From Scatonaster sp045598705 (GTDB lineage Bacteria > Bacillota > Clostridia > Saccharofermentanales > Saccharofermentanaceae): DNA of 64,000 bases. Shown one piece after another: positions 53,528 through 62,634 of this stretch. The notes beneath the pieces are model-generated. The model was given only the letters and a program-made list of their open reading frames with translations, had not been told where the DNA came from and did not search any database. The DNA is taken from the NCBI GenBank assembly GCA_045598705.1, contig JAZLMM010000046.1, positions 1 to 64,000 of the forward strand. The letters are read 5' to 3'. The position numbers were made by a program, and so were the translations under genes. Position 1 is the stretch's first letter, and each line of letters begins with the position of its first letter.

Positions 53528-54712
53528 ATGGCTTCCCCAAGAAAGATGAAGCAATATGCCAAGAGTATCCATGGTTGCCGCCAGAATCTGGTGGTAGACA
53601 GTGGTGCTTTTCGTCAGCTACCAGAAATGCTCATCGAACAAGGGAGAAGAAGAGTGCTCCTAATATCGGGTAAACAGACGCAGCGATTGGGACTATATGA
53701 TAAATTTGTCGCTCGGCTGAAAGATCTCGGTGCGAAGTGCTTCGTCTGGAGCGTGGACGGCAATGTACCGGATCATGAGATCGTTGAAGAATGTGCAAGA
53801 GCATGCACCAATTACAACTGTGATGCAATCGTTGCTTTGGGCGGCGGTTCCATCATCGATATCGCCAAGATGGTTTCCATTTGGGTCAGAAATGCTGACT
53901 GTTCACTCTATCAGATGCGTGGTATCGGCAGGATCAAGCAGGCAGGCGTTCCGCTTTATGCTGTTTCTTCAACAGGAAGCGGTGCGGAAAGTTCAGCATG
54001 TTCTATTCTTCGACATAATCATCAGATTTCAATGTACTATAGTAAGTATTTGGTGCCTGGCACGGTCGTGCTGGATTCGGAATTGCTTCTGCGTTTGCCG
54101 ACGGACAGTATGGCGCAGTCCATGGTTTATGCACTTGCCCATGCAGTGGAAGTCTACATTAGTCCGATTGGTAAGGCCTTCCAGGCGGATCGAGCCAATG
54201 CATTGGTAGCCATTCCGATTTTCTTTTCCCACTTAGAGAAATGTTATCAACATGGTGCAAATCCAGATATATATCAGCAGATGATGATGGCGCCTTATTA
54301 TTCTGGTGTTGCCACGCGCAGAATCGGTTTCGGCTACACACATTGTCTTTCTATGTATATTGCTGAGAAATATGATCTCTCACCTGGCAAAGTGAGTGCT
54401 GCCATCCTGCCGGCAATACTGAATTACGAGTTTGAAGAGGTGAAAGCAGACTTAGCTGAACTGTCACATGTCGCAGGGCTATGCTCGAATCATGCCAGTG
54501 TAGATGAAGCTGCACATGCCTTTATTTCCGGTTTCTCTAGCCTCTGTCATCAACTAGGCCTTCAGAATGCGCTTCCACAGATTCGACCAGACGATTGTGG
54601 TGAGGCGGTTGAACTTGCCCTTTACGATGCAGAACAGTGGGAGCATCCAAAGAAGTTAACGCAGAAAGTGGCGATGGCTCTGCTTCGAAAGGTTCAGCGA
54701 GCGGATGGATAG
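53528..54712 (+). CDS. Iron-containing alcohol dehydrogenase-family protein with lost metal ligands
   Basis: The 394-residue protein has the fold and NAD-binding loop ALGGGSIIDIAKM of the iron-ADH family. Compared with family metal ligands Asp, His, His, His (FucO Asp196, His200, His263, His277) the matching positions are Tyr and His in MVYALAHAVEVY, His in GYTHCL and Pro where the last His should be (DLSPGK). The catalytic His267 position is Met. Two of four metal ligands and the catalytic His are thus lost, so dehydrogenase activity is doubtful. I place the start at ATG 53528 with GAGGAG upstream. The frame overlaps the CCA-adding enzyme gene by 8 bases at its end. Confidence 0.82.
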   Translation: MASPRKMKQYAKSIHGCRQNLVVDSGAFRQLPEMLIEQGRRRVLLISGKQTQRLGLYDKFVARLKDLGAKCFVWSVDGNVPDHEIVEECARACTNYNCDAIVALGGGSIIDIAKMVSIWVRNADCSLYQMRGIGRIKQAGVPLYAVSSTGSGAESSACSILRHNHQISMYYSKYLVPGTVVLDSELLLRLPTDSMAQSMVYALAHAVEVYISPIGKAFQADRANALVAIPIFFSHLEKCYQHGANPDIYQQMMMAPYYSGVATRRIGFGYTHCLSMYIAEKYDLSPGKVSAAILPAILNYEFEEVKADLAELSHVAGLCSNHASVDEAAHAFISGFSSLCHQLGLQNALPQIRPDDCGEAVELALYDAEQWEHPKKLTQKVAMALLRKVQRADG

Positions 54713-56078
54713 TATGAACGAAACACCCGCAAGACGAATCGATCAATCTCTTCCGCACCAAGTGGAGAAACTTCTGACAACGATCGAAGCCAAAGGATAC
54801 GAAGCATATGTAGTGGGTGGCGCTGTGCGTGACCTCTTACTCGGTGATTCCCCTGATGATTATGATGTGACGACTTCTGCCACGCCGGAGGAAGTATTGA
54901 CTATTTTCGGCGAGCGTGCATGTCATCTGACCGGTATCGCCCACGGAACGATCACTGTCGTCATCGACCATTATCCCATTGAAGTAACGACGTTTCGAGT
55001 AGAGACAACATATTCAGATGCTCGCCATCCGGACCAGGTCCAGTTTACGCGATCTCTAAAGGAAGATGTCAAACGAAGAGATTTTACGATCAATGCGATG
55101 GCATTGGATGCGCGAGGAAATATCTATGATTTCTTCGATGGAATCTCCGATCTGGAGCATGGATTAATTCGCACGGTCGGTGACCCAAAACAACGATTTG
55201 AAGAAGACGCACTTCGCATCCTACGCGCCTTGCGTTTTGCTGCGGAACATGGTTTTGCCATTGAGGAAGCAACCTCAAGAGAGATATTGATTCAGCGTAG
55301 CGCACTTGCTCATCTTTCTGTCGAACGGATATGGAAAGAATTCTCACGACTTATCTGCGGAATGTACTGTGCCCCCATCTTGCGCAGGTATTCTGACGTA
55401 TTTGTAGAATTCATACCAGAAATTGCGCCGATGCAAGGATTTGACCAGCGGAATCCCCACCACATCTATGACGTTTGGGAACATACATTGGTATCGGTGA
55501 TCTCTGTACCACCGGAACTCATTCTTCGCCTAACCATGCTACTCCATGATATCGGCAAGCCTTCCTGCTTTACAGCGGATGCGGACGGTGTAGGTCATTT
55601 TCTCGGACATATGAAGATTAGTGCAGAGATGGCAGAGCAGATCCTCCGACGCATGAAAGCAGACAATGAGACACGTGAGACAACCGTTCTTCTGATTAAA
55701 GCACATGATGTGGCCATGACACCCATCTCCATTCGACTTGTACGTCGCCGATTAGCCCAGTATGGGGAGAAGAATCTTCGCCGTTTGCTGGAAGTAAAGC
55801 GGGCGGATACGCTTGCTCATTCGCCGAAAAGTGCATATCGACTGATTGAGTTCGATCACTTTGAGGAACTACTAGATCGTGTGCTTCAGGAGAAGATGTG
55901 TTTCTCTTACGATGACTTGGCAATTTCGGGCAAAGACTTGATTCGAATCGGTATGAGACCAGGCGTGGCGATTGGTCAAGTAAAGAAACAGCTTCTGGAC
56001 GAAGTGATTGATGGTAAACTTCAGAATGAGAAAGAAGTATTGCTTGCCCGAGCGAAGATACTACGTCGTTCGATTTAA
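54705..56078 (+). CDS. cca: tRNA nucleotidyltransferase (CCA-adding enzyme) with HD domain
   Basis: The 457-residue enzyme repairs or adds the CCA end of tRNAs. The nucleotidyltransferase core has GGAVRDLLLG and the metal Asp pair in DDYDVT (about 48-52), the base-selecting strand VKRRDFTINAMA and the EDALRILRALRFA segment. A C-terminal HD domain is marked by MLLHDIGKP (about 285) and KAHDVAMTP. ATG 54705 and ATG 54714 are both possible starts. It overlaps the preceding gene by 8 bases and is probably translated from the same mRNA. Confidence 0.95.
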   Translation: MDSMNETPARRIDQSLPHQVEKLLTTIEAKGYEAYVVGGAVRDLLLGDSPDDYDVTTSATPEEVLTIFGERACHLTGIAHGTITVVIDHYPIEVTTFRVETTYSDARHPDQVQFTRSLKEDVKRRDFTINAMALDARGNIYDFFDGISDLEHGLIRTVGDPKQRFEEDALRILRALRFAAEHGFAIEEATSREILIQRSALAHLSVERIWKEFSRLICGMYCAPILRRYSDVFVEFIPEIAPMQGFDQRNPHHIYDVWEHTLVSVISVPPELILRLTMLLHDIGKPSCFTADADGVGHFLGHMKISAEMAEQILRRMKADNETRETTVLLIKAHDVAMTPISIRLVRRRLAQYGEKNLRRLLEVKRADTLAHSPKSAYRLIEFDHFEELLDRVLQEKMCFSYDDLAISGKDLIRIGMRPGVAIGQVKKQLLDEVIDGKLQNEKEVLLARAKILRRSI

Positions 56079-56388
56079 AGTCAAAGACAGAATCTAGAAT
56101 TTACGACTTTTTTTCGTTTGTGCCTGCGGGTCGACTTCACAATTTGTCACAATCGAATGTGCAAATAGACAAACTACCACAAAATGTCACGGCAAATTTG
56201 TGATAAATGCACATCAAATGGTCCTGGTTTGCGATTTATTCATATTTTTGATACAAAATGTGGCAAAAATGTGACAAAATCGACAAGAATTCACTTCCTG
56301 ATCCTTGCTAGAATAGTTTCATAAACAACAAGACAACATGGCGACAGACATCAAGGCAGTAATTGTTAAAGAGAAGGAGGGAAACCCC
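56079..56388. other. AT-rich intergenic region with repeated TGTCAC/GTGACA elements
   Basis: This 310-base region contains TTTGTCAC (56143-56150), TGTCAC (56185-56190) and GTGACAAA (56271-56278), the first and last being inverted copies. An extended -10, TGCTAGAAT (56306-56314), is the likely promoter of the pilin-like gene at 56389. No convincing open frame with a ribosome binding site is seen. Confidence 0.4.
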
Positions 56389-57099
56389 ATGAAGAATAGA
56401 AAAGGCTTTACATTAGTTGAGATGGTGTGTGTCGTTGCGATTATTGTTTTCTTATCTGCTGTGGCATTGAAGAATGTTTCAGAGTATACGAAGCACGCAA
56501 GAGACTTGGACGCAAATGTCAAGGCGTTCTCAGCCAAGGCTCAGGAACAACAGGTTGTAGTAGATGGTTATCTGAATTTCAGTAGAGATTATGCGACTGC
56601 TGGAACAAGTAACACGAGCTTACATCCGAATGGCCCGAGTGCAAATCCTCAGCCACCGCCGCCACCAGCTGAAGTACCGACTTTGCCTTCTGCAACGCCT
56701 TCAACAGAACCATCTGCAACACCTTCAACAGAACCGTCGACAACTCCGCCTACAACTCCTTCTGCTCCATCGGCTGGAGGCCCGAAGGTGAATGCAACGA
56801 CTACGAAATCGATTGTAAAGCCAGGTAACGGCGTAGGTTCAGGTGTTCAATCCATTACAGATAATGCAGACGGATCAATTACTGTTACATTGCTTTATAA
56901 AGATTGGAATAGTGGTGTTGTAAACATTAGGAAGAATCCAGATGGCAGTTATTATGTACTGCAGTCGAATGAAACGAATATGTATTTTATCGCAGAAGTT
57001 TTCGATAATAACTATGGTTCGGATTATGCAGGCGGCTTCCAGTTGACGACAAGTCAGATCAACAAACTCGAATCAGTTTATGGTTTGAAATTGGCCTGA
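56389..57099 (+). CDS. Type IV pilin-like prepilin with Pro/Thr-rich linker
   Basis: The 236-residue protein starts at ATG 56389 with AAGGAGGG upstream and has a class III signal: MKNRKGFTLVEMVCVVAI, with cleavage expected after Gly6 and Glu at mature position 5, as in pilins and pseudopilins. The hydrophobic N-terminal helix is followed by a Pro/Thr/Ser linker (about 80-135) and a C-terminal domain of about 100 residues, rich in Gly, Asn and Tyr. No prepilin peptidase, ATPase (PilB) or PilC gene is adjacent, so assembly proteins must be elsewhere. It may be a minor or decoy pilin. Confidence 0.82.
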   Translation: MKNRKGFTLVEMVCVVAIIVFLSAVALKNVSEYTKHARDLDANVKAFSAKAQEQQVVVDGYLNFSRDYATAGTSNTSLHPNGPSANPQPPPPPAEVPTLPSATPSTEPSATPSTEPSTTPPTTPSAPSAGGPKVNATTTKSIVKPGNGVGSGVQSITDNADGSITVTLLYKDWNSGVVNIRKNPDGSYYVLQSNETNMYFIAEVFDNNYGSDYAGGFQLTTSQINKLESVYGLKLA

Positions 57100-57214
57100 T
57101 ATCGTTCACATATCACACAAGCGAAGTGCCAGATGATTCATGAATGGTAACCGTGACAGATTGTTGACAGTTGAGAATTGACATCTTTGGAAATCATAAG
57201 GTCACCTTTGAAGA

Positions 57215-57245
57215 GGACTGCCTCAAAGAAAAATTGAGGCGGTCC
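57215..57245 (+). terminator. Terminator of the pilin-like gene
   Basis: GGACTGCCTCAA (57215-57226) pairs with TTGAGGCGGTCC (57234-57245) with one G-U pair, followed by TTCCTTTTG. It lies about 116 bases after the stop. Confidence 0.75.
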
Positions 57246-57304
57246 TTCCTTTTGTGTTCATAAATCGGTAAAAAAACCGTGCGTTTTCATTCATAAGGTA
57301 CTAT

Positions 57305-57310
57305 TATAAT
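57305..57310 (+). promoter_or_regulatory. -10 element of the CAP-domain gene
   Basis: TATAAT (57305-57310) lies 67 bases ahead of the ATG at 57377. A weak -35 (TTTTCA) sits 15 bases upstream, so the pair is imperfect. The -10 is flanked by inverted GGTACTA/TAGTAC-like bases (57297-57318). Confidence 0.4.
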
Positions 57311-57376
57311 ATGTACTAGAGTTTTGGATGATCTTTCGAACGTGTCCATCTTGACTAGTGATTAGGGGGAGATTAC

Positions 57377-58468
57377 ATGAAGTTTCAACGTCTTGTTAAA
57401 ATCATCACGAAGAACATGGCATTATTATCGATTATTCTTGCTTTCGTGTTAGGCGTTGTTGGCATGACCGGATTGCGTTCGAAGTTTTTTGACACTTCTA
57501 AATGGTTCATGAGTGAAGAAGAAGTACACGAGAAGTTTGGGGATGACGAAGATGAGAATGTTCAGAATGAACAGCGCCAGACGGATGAGAATGGAAATTT
57601 GATTGCCCCAGAACAAGGTCATTCTGACAACACGAATGGTTCTGATCTTTCAGATGTATCGGGCAAGGCGAGCACAAGCGCTCCAGACGCTTCTATAGAA
57701 TCGAAGAATTCGTCTGCATCTGCTTTGTTATCCGAAACAGAGAACACCATTCTATCGGGTACTACACAGACTTCTCAAGATAGAGAAGCCGAGATTTCTA
57801 CTGAGTTGACAGAGACGGATATGGAAATGACCAGTTCAACCAAGATTACGTCTGCCACAACGAAGGAACAGAAAAATACGAAAGCTTCTTCCGCTACGCG
57901 TGCGACCGAAACGGAGGCACCAACTGATACAACGACTACGACCGTTGCAACGACGGAGACGACAACGATCACTACAGCAGCCCCTGAGACCACCGCCATA
58001 ACAACCGCAGAGCCTACGACCGCTGCAACGACAGAGGCGACCACAGTTGTTGAGACTACGACGAAAGCAACTACAAGCAAGTCTCTTGGCGATACGAGCG
58101 GTTCATATGATAATGATATGGCACGGCAAATTCTAGATCTAGTCAATGCGGAACGTGCAGCAAGTGGCCTCTCACCACTTTCCTGGAGTAATACACTTGC
58201 TTCAGACGCATCTATTCGTGCAACCGAACTGCCTATTAGTTGGTCACATACTCGTCCAGATGGATCTGTATGGTGGAAAGCCGGATCGCAGACGTCTCAG
58301 GGTGAGAATCTTGCGATGGGTCAGACCTCTCCAAGTCAGGCAGTCGGTGATTGGATGCAGTCTCAGACACATCGAGACAACATACTTGATGCCAATTACA
58401 CGAGACTCGGCGTGGCTTGCTATTATTGTGGCGGAACCTATTACTGGGTACAGGAGTTTGGTTACTGA
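57377..58468 (+). CDS. Membrane-anchored CAP/SCP-domain protein with Thr-rich stalk
   Basis: The 363-residue protein has an N-terminal signal-anchor helix (LSIILAFVLGVVGMTG, about 14-31), then a long Thr/Ser/Glu/Ala-rich stalk (about 75-240), which looks like a wall-spanning linker. The C-terminal CAP domain (about 245-363) begins MARQILDLVNAERAASGL and keeps the CAP site residues: His in WSHTRPDG, Glu in GENLAM and His in QTHRDNIL. It belongs to the bacterial YkwD-like branch with unknown function at the surface. The downstream TTG-start gene follows directly. Confidence 0.88.
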   Translation: MKFQRLVKIITKNMALLSIILAFVLGVVGMTGLRSKFFDTSKWFMSEEEVHEKFGDDEDENVQNEQRQTDENGNLIAPEQGHSDNTNGSDLSDVSGKASTSAPDASIESKNSSASALLSETENTILSGTTQTSQDREAEISTELTETDMEMTSSTKITSATTKEQKNTKASSATRATETEAPTDTTTTTVATTETTTITTAAPETTAITTAEPTTAATTEATTVVETTTKATTSKSLGDTSGSYDNDMARQILDLVNAERAASGLSPLSWSNTLASDASIRATELPISWSHTRPDGSVWWKAGSQTSQGENLAMGQTSPSQAVGDWMQSQTHRDNILDANYTRLGVACYYCGGTYYWVQEFGY

Positions 58469-58921
58469 TTGAACGAGCAGAAGCAAAAGAGAGATTCATT
58501 TGTTTTCCGTAATTGTGTGCGATGGCCGATTATCATTGCCATGATACTTGTTGTGGCATTGGGGATAGCTTATATTTTCATTATTGATCCTAGTAAACCG
58601 AAATCACCAACGTTTCCCTGTGTTTTTCACATGTTGACTGGACTATATTGCCCTGGATGTGGCAATACCCGCGCACTTCATGCCTTGGTACATGGGGAGA
58701 TTAGCGAAGTATTTGGATATAATTTTCTTTTCCCTTTCTTAGTTATCATCCTCGCCTGGGGCTATCTTGTTGGTCTTACAACTTTAATTTGGAAAAGACG
58801 TGTGATGTGGATGCCGAAACGGATACCGACATGGTGCCTGGTCCTATTCCTTATATTAGTTATTTTGTTTACTGTGCTTCGGAATAACCCGGCCTGGCCA
58901 TTCTGTCTACTGGCACCCTAA
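58469..58921 (+). CDS. DUF2752-family membrane protein
   Basis: The 150-residue protein probably starts at TTG 58469, immediately after the stop of the CAP gene. It has three membrane helices (about 20-42, 78-100, 125-142) and the DUF2752 signature FHMLTGLYCPGCGNTRALHALVHG, read in parts (CPGCG, then TRA..L). The CxxC motif may bind metal. The family is of unknown function. The close junction suggests co-translation with the CAP protein. Confidence 0.85.
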   Translation: MNEQKQKRDSFVFRNCVRWPIIIAMILVVALGIAYIFIIDPSKPKSPTFPCVFHMLTGLYCPGCGNTRALHALVHGEISEVFGYNFLFPFLVIILAWGYLVGLTTLIWKRRVMWMPKRIPTWCLVLFLILVILFTVLRNNPAWPFCLLAP

Positions 58922-59006
58922 CGTGAAAAATTCTTGCGTTCCCCCATACATCGCATTATGATGAAATAGATTGAATATTACGAATGGTATTGAGAAGGAG
59001 AAAGAA

Positions 59007-59555
59007 ATGGCAATTTGTAAGTTCTGTGGCGCAGAGTCCGGAGATACCAAGTTCTGTCAGAATTGTGGAGCGAAATTAGAAGTTGAACCCCAGTCGATTC
59101 AACCACAGGTTCAGCAACCTATCATTGAACAACCGATGCTACAACAGCAGCCGGATAATTCCTTTCATCCATACCAACCTAACCATTACGCAGCGGGTTC
59201 GGCAACCGGACTTCTTACTGGCAATATCATTCTTGTCGTGTTTAGTTGCCTATTCTGCTGTTGCGTACTGGGCATTTCCGTTATCAGTTTGATTCTGGGT
59301 ATCGTGGGGATTGTCTTCGCTTCGAAAGTGAAAATGAGTCAAAACGCCGAGGAAGAGGCACACAACCGTAGAGTCTCGCGAATTTGTATGATTGTCGGTT
59401 ATGCCTTATATGTTGTAATTATACTGTTCATCATTGTAGGAACAACGATTGTATATGGTAGTCTCGATGCGGCATTTGAAGCATTCCAATCTGCGTATGA
59501 ATCGGTTTCTGAAGAACTTGAAGAATCTATCTTAATGATTTCGAGACTGTTGTAA
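59007..59555 (+). CDS. Zinc-ribbon membrane protein, DUF4190-like
   Basis: The 182-residue protein starts at ATG 59007 (AAGGAG upstream) with the zinc ribbon ICKFCGAESGDTKFCQNCG at residues 3-21. A Gln/Pro-rich linker (about 25-70) is followed by two membrane helices (about 80-110 and 128-155), the first Cys-rich (FSCLFCCCVLGISVI). The layout, a cytosolic zinc ribbon followed by DUF4190-like helices, is common in Clostridia but the function is unknown. It is the first of three successive zinc-ribbon genes. Confidence 0.83.
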   Translation: MAICKFCGAESGDTKFCQNCGAKLEVEPQSIQPQVQQPIIEQPMLQQQPDNSFHPYQPNHYAAGSATGLLTGNIILVVFSCLFCCCVLGISVISLILGIVGIVFASKVKMSQNAEEEAHNRRVSRICMIVGYALYVVIILFIIVGTTIVYGSLDAAFEAFQSAYESVSEELEESILMISRLL

Positions 59556-59570
59556 GGAGAACGGTTTGGC

Positions 59571-60032
59571 ATGAAGTGTGTGAAATGTAATACGGAGTTG
59601 CCAGAAGACGCAAGGTTCTGCACGGTGTGTGGTCAACCTATTGCGATGTATCCGCTTTACGTGCCAGCGCCGAATGCGCCATGCCTGCCTGCCCAACCAG
59701 TGGAAGAGAGCGACTATTACCATTTTGATGCGATGGAGAAACCGGATTTCGAAGCGATACGCGGGATTTCTATCGTGCTGATTGTTCTGTCCGTTCTGCT
59801 CATCTTTCCGATGCTTTTTCCGATGCCTCTAGCCATTGTTGCACTTGTAAAGGCTTGCGCAGGAATGGGGGAGAGCAATCCTTCTCGGGCGAAGGAAGAC
59901 TTCAACACTTGTCGTGTGATGATCATTATTTCTGTGATTGCGTTCATCATCTTATTTGCCGGTCTATATGGATATGAGCTTTATTTAGAAATGAATACTG
60001 TTACGCGAGGTATTGGCTCGATCCTGAAGTGA
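59571..60032 (+). CDS. Zinc-ribbon membrane protein, second of the trio
   Basis: The 153-residue protein has an N-terminal ribbon, CVKCNTELPEDARFCTVCG (residues 4-22), a Pro-rich linker (to about 55) and two membrane helices (about 65-90 and 110-133) with KEDFNTCRVM between them. The short spacing of 15 bases from the preceding stop and AAGGAG nearby suggest co-transcription. The layout is a smaller version of the preceding gene. Confidence 0.82.
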   Translation: MKCVKCNTELPEDARFCTVCGQPIAMYPLYVPAPNAPCLPAQPVEESDYYHFDAMEKPDFEAIRGISIVLIVLSVLLIFPMLFPMPLAIVALVKACAGMGESNPSRAKEDFNTCRVMIIISVIAFIILFAGLYGYELYLEMNTVTRGIGSILK

Positions 60033-60205
60033 TGATGGGGACAATTCTCGGAACGATTTGCGTAAATCATAGAAATCAGTTCGAATACGCAAAAGAATTT
60101 GAAAATTCCTTGTCAATTTATTGTGAAAATATACAGGAAAGAATGAAAAAAGACAAAAAACGTTGTATAATTGTCTTACAATTCGAGTTGTGAGGAGAGT
60201 TTGAG

Positions 60206-62365
60206 ATGAAGAAGTGTCCTGTATGTGGCGTAATGATGGGCGATAACGTGGCACGTTGCTTCATGTGTAAGTACGATTTTCAGAAGGCTGCACGTGAGGG
60301 TGAAGAAGTTGCACGTAAGGAAGCAAACGCAAACATTAAGAAAAATGAACAGGAAACAAGTGCACGCGTAGAACAGAAGCGTTCCGAAGAAGAGAAGATC
60401 ATCGCGGAGATGAAGCAGAGAAACGCTCGGGAGATCGAGACGCTGAATTCTCAGTTGGAATCCGAGAAACTTCGTATTGAGACGGAATACGTTGAGATTC
60501 GTAAGCGTGCTTTGGACGAGCGAAAGAGCTTGGAGAAAGAACTTGACGAGTTAAGAGAACAGGTCGAAATCGAGAAGAAACGTTCGGCAGATGCCGGGGC
60601 AGAAGCGGAGAAGGTACGTGAACAGGCACGTAAAGAGATGGAAACTGAACGTAACCAGATGATTGCTGATGCCAAGAAGGAGCAGGAGAATATTCTTCTT
60701 GAGGCACATAAAGAGACCGAGAAACTCGCAGTACAGGTTCAGAAAGAATATAAAGACGCTATGGCTAGACGTCAGCAACTGCTGGATGAGGCACAGGCGG
60801 CTGAAGCAGCGACAAAGGAAGCTTTTGCCGCGCGTGACGAGGCAATTAAGAAGAAGGAAGAGATTGAGAAATCTTTGTCCGATCTTCAGAATGACTATGA
60901 AGCTGCACGTAAGAAGTTAGAAGCAGAAGCTGACGAGACTTCTCGAGCCAAGATTAAGGAAGGCGAGGATGCCAAGGCTGCTGCCCTTGCAGAAGCACAA
61001 CAGATTCTTGCTGAGATTGAACAGACCAAGAAACAAGCGAATACAGAGTTTGAAAGTTATGTTGCAGAAGCTAAGCGTGCAATTGAAGAAGCCAATAAAG
61101 CACAAGAGATGAATCAGAAGATTACGGAGGAGAATGCCCGTATTCAGAAAGAATTGGATGAGACGACGAAGTCCTATGAGTCTATTGTGCAAGCGAAAGA
61201 TAGCCTAGAGGCAGAAGTTGCCAAACTGAAGGAAGAGGCAGAGACCGAAAAGGCTCGAATCTTGAAAGAGGCTGAAGATGAGCGTGCACGTATTACATCG
61301 GAGACACAGGCTGAGTATGAGCGTGTGACGAAAGAGACCGAAGCAAAGCGTGAGCGTATTACAAAAGAGACTGAAGCAGAACGTGATCGAATCACGAAAG
61401 AAGCGGAAGAGACTCGTGCCCGTATTGCCAAAGAGACCGAAGACGCACGTGCAAAGACCTTGAAAGAGACGGAAGATGAGCGTATTCGTGTAACTACTGA
61501 AGCGAAACAGGAACTTGAGCGTTCTCAACAGGAGAAGGCTCGCTTGGACGCAGAAGCAGCCCAGGTGTTGCAATTGGCCCAACAGCAGAAGCAACAAATG
61601 GAAGCCGAAGCCAAGCAGAAGATCGATGCGGCCAACAAGGCGATTTCTGATGCACAGCATGAGAAAGATCGCTTACAGGCAGAGGCGAAGGCCGGTTGTG
61701 AAGTAATTGCTAATCAGAAGAGTGCGCTTGAAGCGGATATTGCTCGCATGACCAAGGAGCAGAATGAGGCCAAGAATGGTTTCACATCACAAATTGCAGC
61801 TTTGCAGAATGAGCTGGCTACAGCGAAGACCATTATCGCGGATTCGAAGAATGCGAAGAAATTGGCCGAAATTGAAGCACAGGAACTTCTGCTGAAAGCA
61901 GAGAAGCGTGCGATTTCACTCAAAGAAGCTGCGCTTTCCGTGAGCGAGAAAGGTAAGCTGCAAGATGAACTGAAGAAGAAGGAGAGTGAGCTGGCAGAAA
62001 TGGCGAAGTCGAAAGAAGAATTAGAGAAGCAGTTGGATGAGACACAGAAGGCCATCAAGAAACTGCAGGATCAGGTCAATAACATGCCGGCTGGCGGTGG
62101 TGTGATGGCAATCGCAGATGGTAAGAAAGAGTATTCTGTCATTCTGATTCCACATCGTTCCAATGGTGAAGTGAATTCGGAGCGAATGGCTGAAGTACTT
62201 GCCAAGAAGGCAGCAGATGGCTGGAGACTCCATAGCATCATCAACGATGAGGGTGGCAAATTGCAGGCTTCCTTGGGCGGTAATGATGGTATTTCTCTGA
62301 ATGCGGGTTCTTCAACGACTAAAGAAGATCGCGTGCTCATGATTTTCGAAAGAAGTATCGAGTGA
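60206..62365 (+). CDS. Zinc-ribbon coiled-coil protein with C-terminal DUF4177-like domain
   Basis: The 719-residue protein has three parts. The ribbon CPVCGVMMGDNVARCFMCK lies at residues 4-22. A coiled coil with heptads rich in Glu, Lys, Ala, Arg and Gln runs from about 28 to 625 with recurrent ITKETEAERDRI-type units (about 380-430). A small C-terminal domain (about 640-719) starts YSVILIPHRSNGEVN, with AEVLAKKAADGWRLHSI and DRVLMIFERS, which matches DUF4177-type domains. There is no signal peptide or membrane segment, so it is a cytoplasmic filament-like protein. A TATAAT near 60165 lies upstream, with GAGGAGAG ahead of the ATG. Confidence 0.83.
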   Translation: MKKCPVCGVMMGDNVARCFMCKYDFQKAAREGEEVARKEANANIKKNEQETSARVEQKRSEEEKIIAEMKQRNAREIETLNSQLESEKLRIETEYVEIRKRALDERKSLEKELDELREQVEIEKKRSADAGAEAEKVREQARKEMETERNQMIADAKKEQENILLEAHKETEKLAVQVQKEYKDAMARRQQLLDEAQAAEAATKEAFAARDEAIKKKEEIEKSLSDLQNDYEAARKKLEAEADETSRAKIKEGEDAKAAALAEAQQILAEIEQTKKQANTEFESYVAEAKRAIEEANKAQEMNQKITEENARIQKELDETTKSYESIVQAKDSLEAEVAKLKEEAETEKARILKEAEDERARITSETQAEYERVTKETEAKRERITKETEAERDRITKEAEETRARIAKETEDARAKTLKETEDERIRVTTEAKQELERSQQEKARLDAEAAQVLQLAQQQKQQMEAEAKQKIDAANKAISDAQHEKDRLQAEAKAGCEVIANQKSALEADIARMTKEQNEAKNGFTSQIAALQNELATAKTIIADSKNAKKLAEIEAQELLLKAEKRAISLKEAALSVSEKGKLQDELKKKESELAEMAKSKEELEKQLDETQKAIKKLQDQVNNMPAGGGVMAIADGKKEYSVILIPHRSNGEVNSERMAEVLAKKAADGWRLHSIINDEGGKLQASLGGNDGISLNAGSSTTKEDRVLMIFERSIE

Positions 62366-62434
62366 TTGAGTAGCTGCGAAATCGCATGTGCGTATCAAGC
62401 TGATACACGTGTGAAGTGACAAACTAGACAAGAT

Positions 62435-62475
62435 TCACCCCTTGTGTGACAAAGGTCACCAAGGGGTGATTTTTT
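62435..62475 (+). terminator. Rho-independent terminator after the coiled-coil gene
   Basis: TCACCCCTTG (62435-62444) pairs perfectly with CAAGGGGTGA (62460-62469), with an inner GTGAC/GTCAC pairing, and is followed by TTTTTT. It lies about 70 bases after the stop. Confidence 0.88.
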
Positions 62476-62593
62476 GCAAGATTATTTGATTTACGGATGT
62501 TTTTGCCTTTTTGTGTGTTGAAATGCCGTTAAACGTCACAAAAATAATTTGACGATGTACAAAGTTTTTGTAGAAAATGATTATATTATCGGT

Positions 62594-62599
62594 TATAAT
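62594..62599 (+). promoter_or_regulatory. -10 element of the EF-G paralogue gene
   Basis: TATAAT (62594-62599) lies 36 bases before the ATG at 62635. TTGACG (62550-62555) and TTGTAG upstream are too far for an ordinary -35, so the exact promoter is uncertain. Confidence 0.4.
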
Positions 62600-62634
62600 A
62601 TTCACATTGAAGTTTGAATTAGGAGGACGAATAC

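Noticed and set aside
56700..56770. Pro/Thr-rich repeated codons in the pilin-like gene as a tandem-repeat array.
   Set aside because: The repeats encode a linker of short, imperfect Pro-Ser-Thr units in frame; there is no sign of a DNA-level element.
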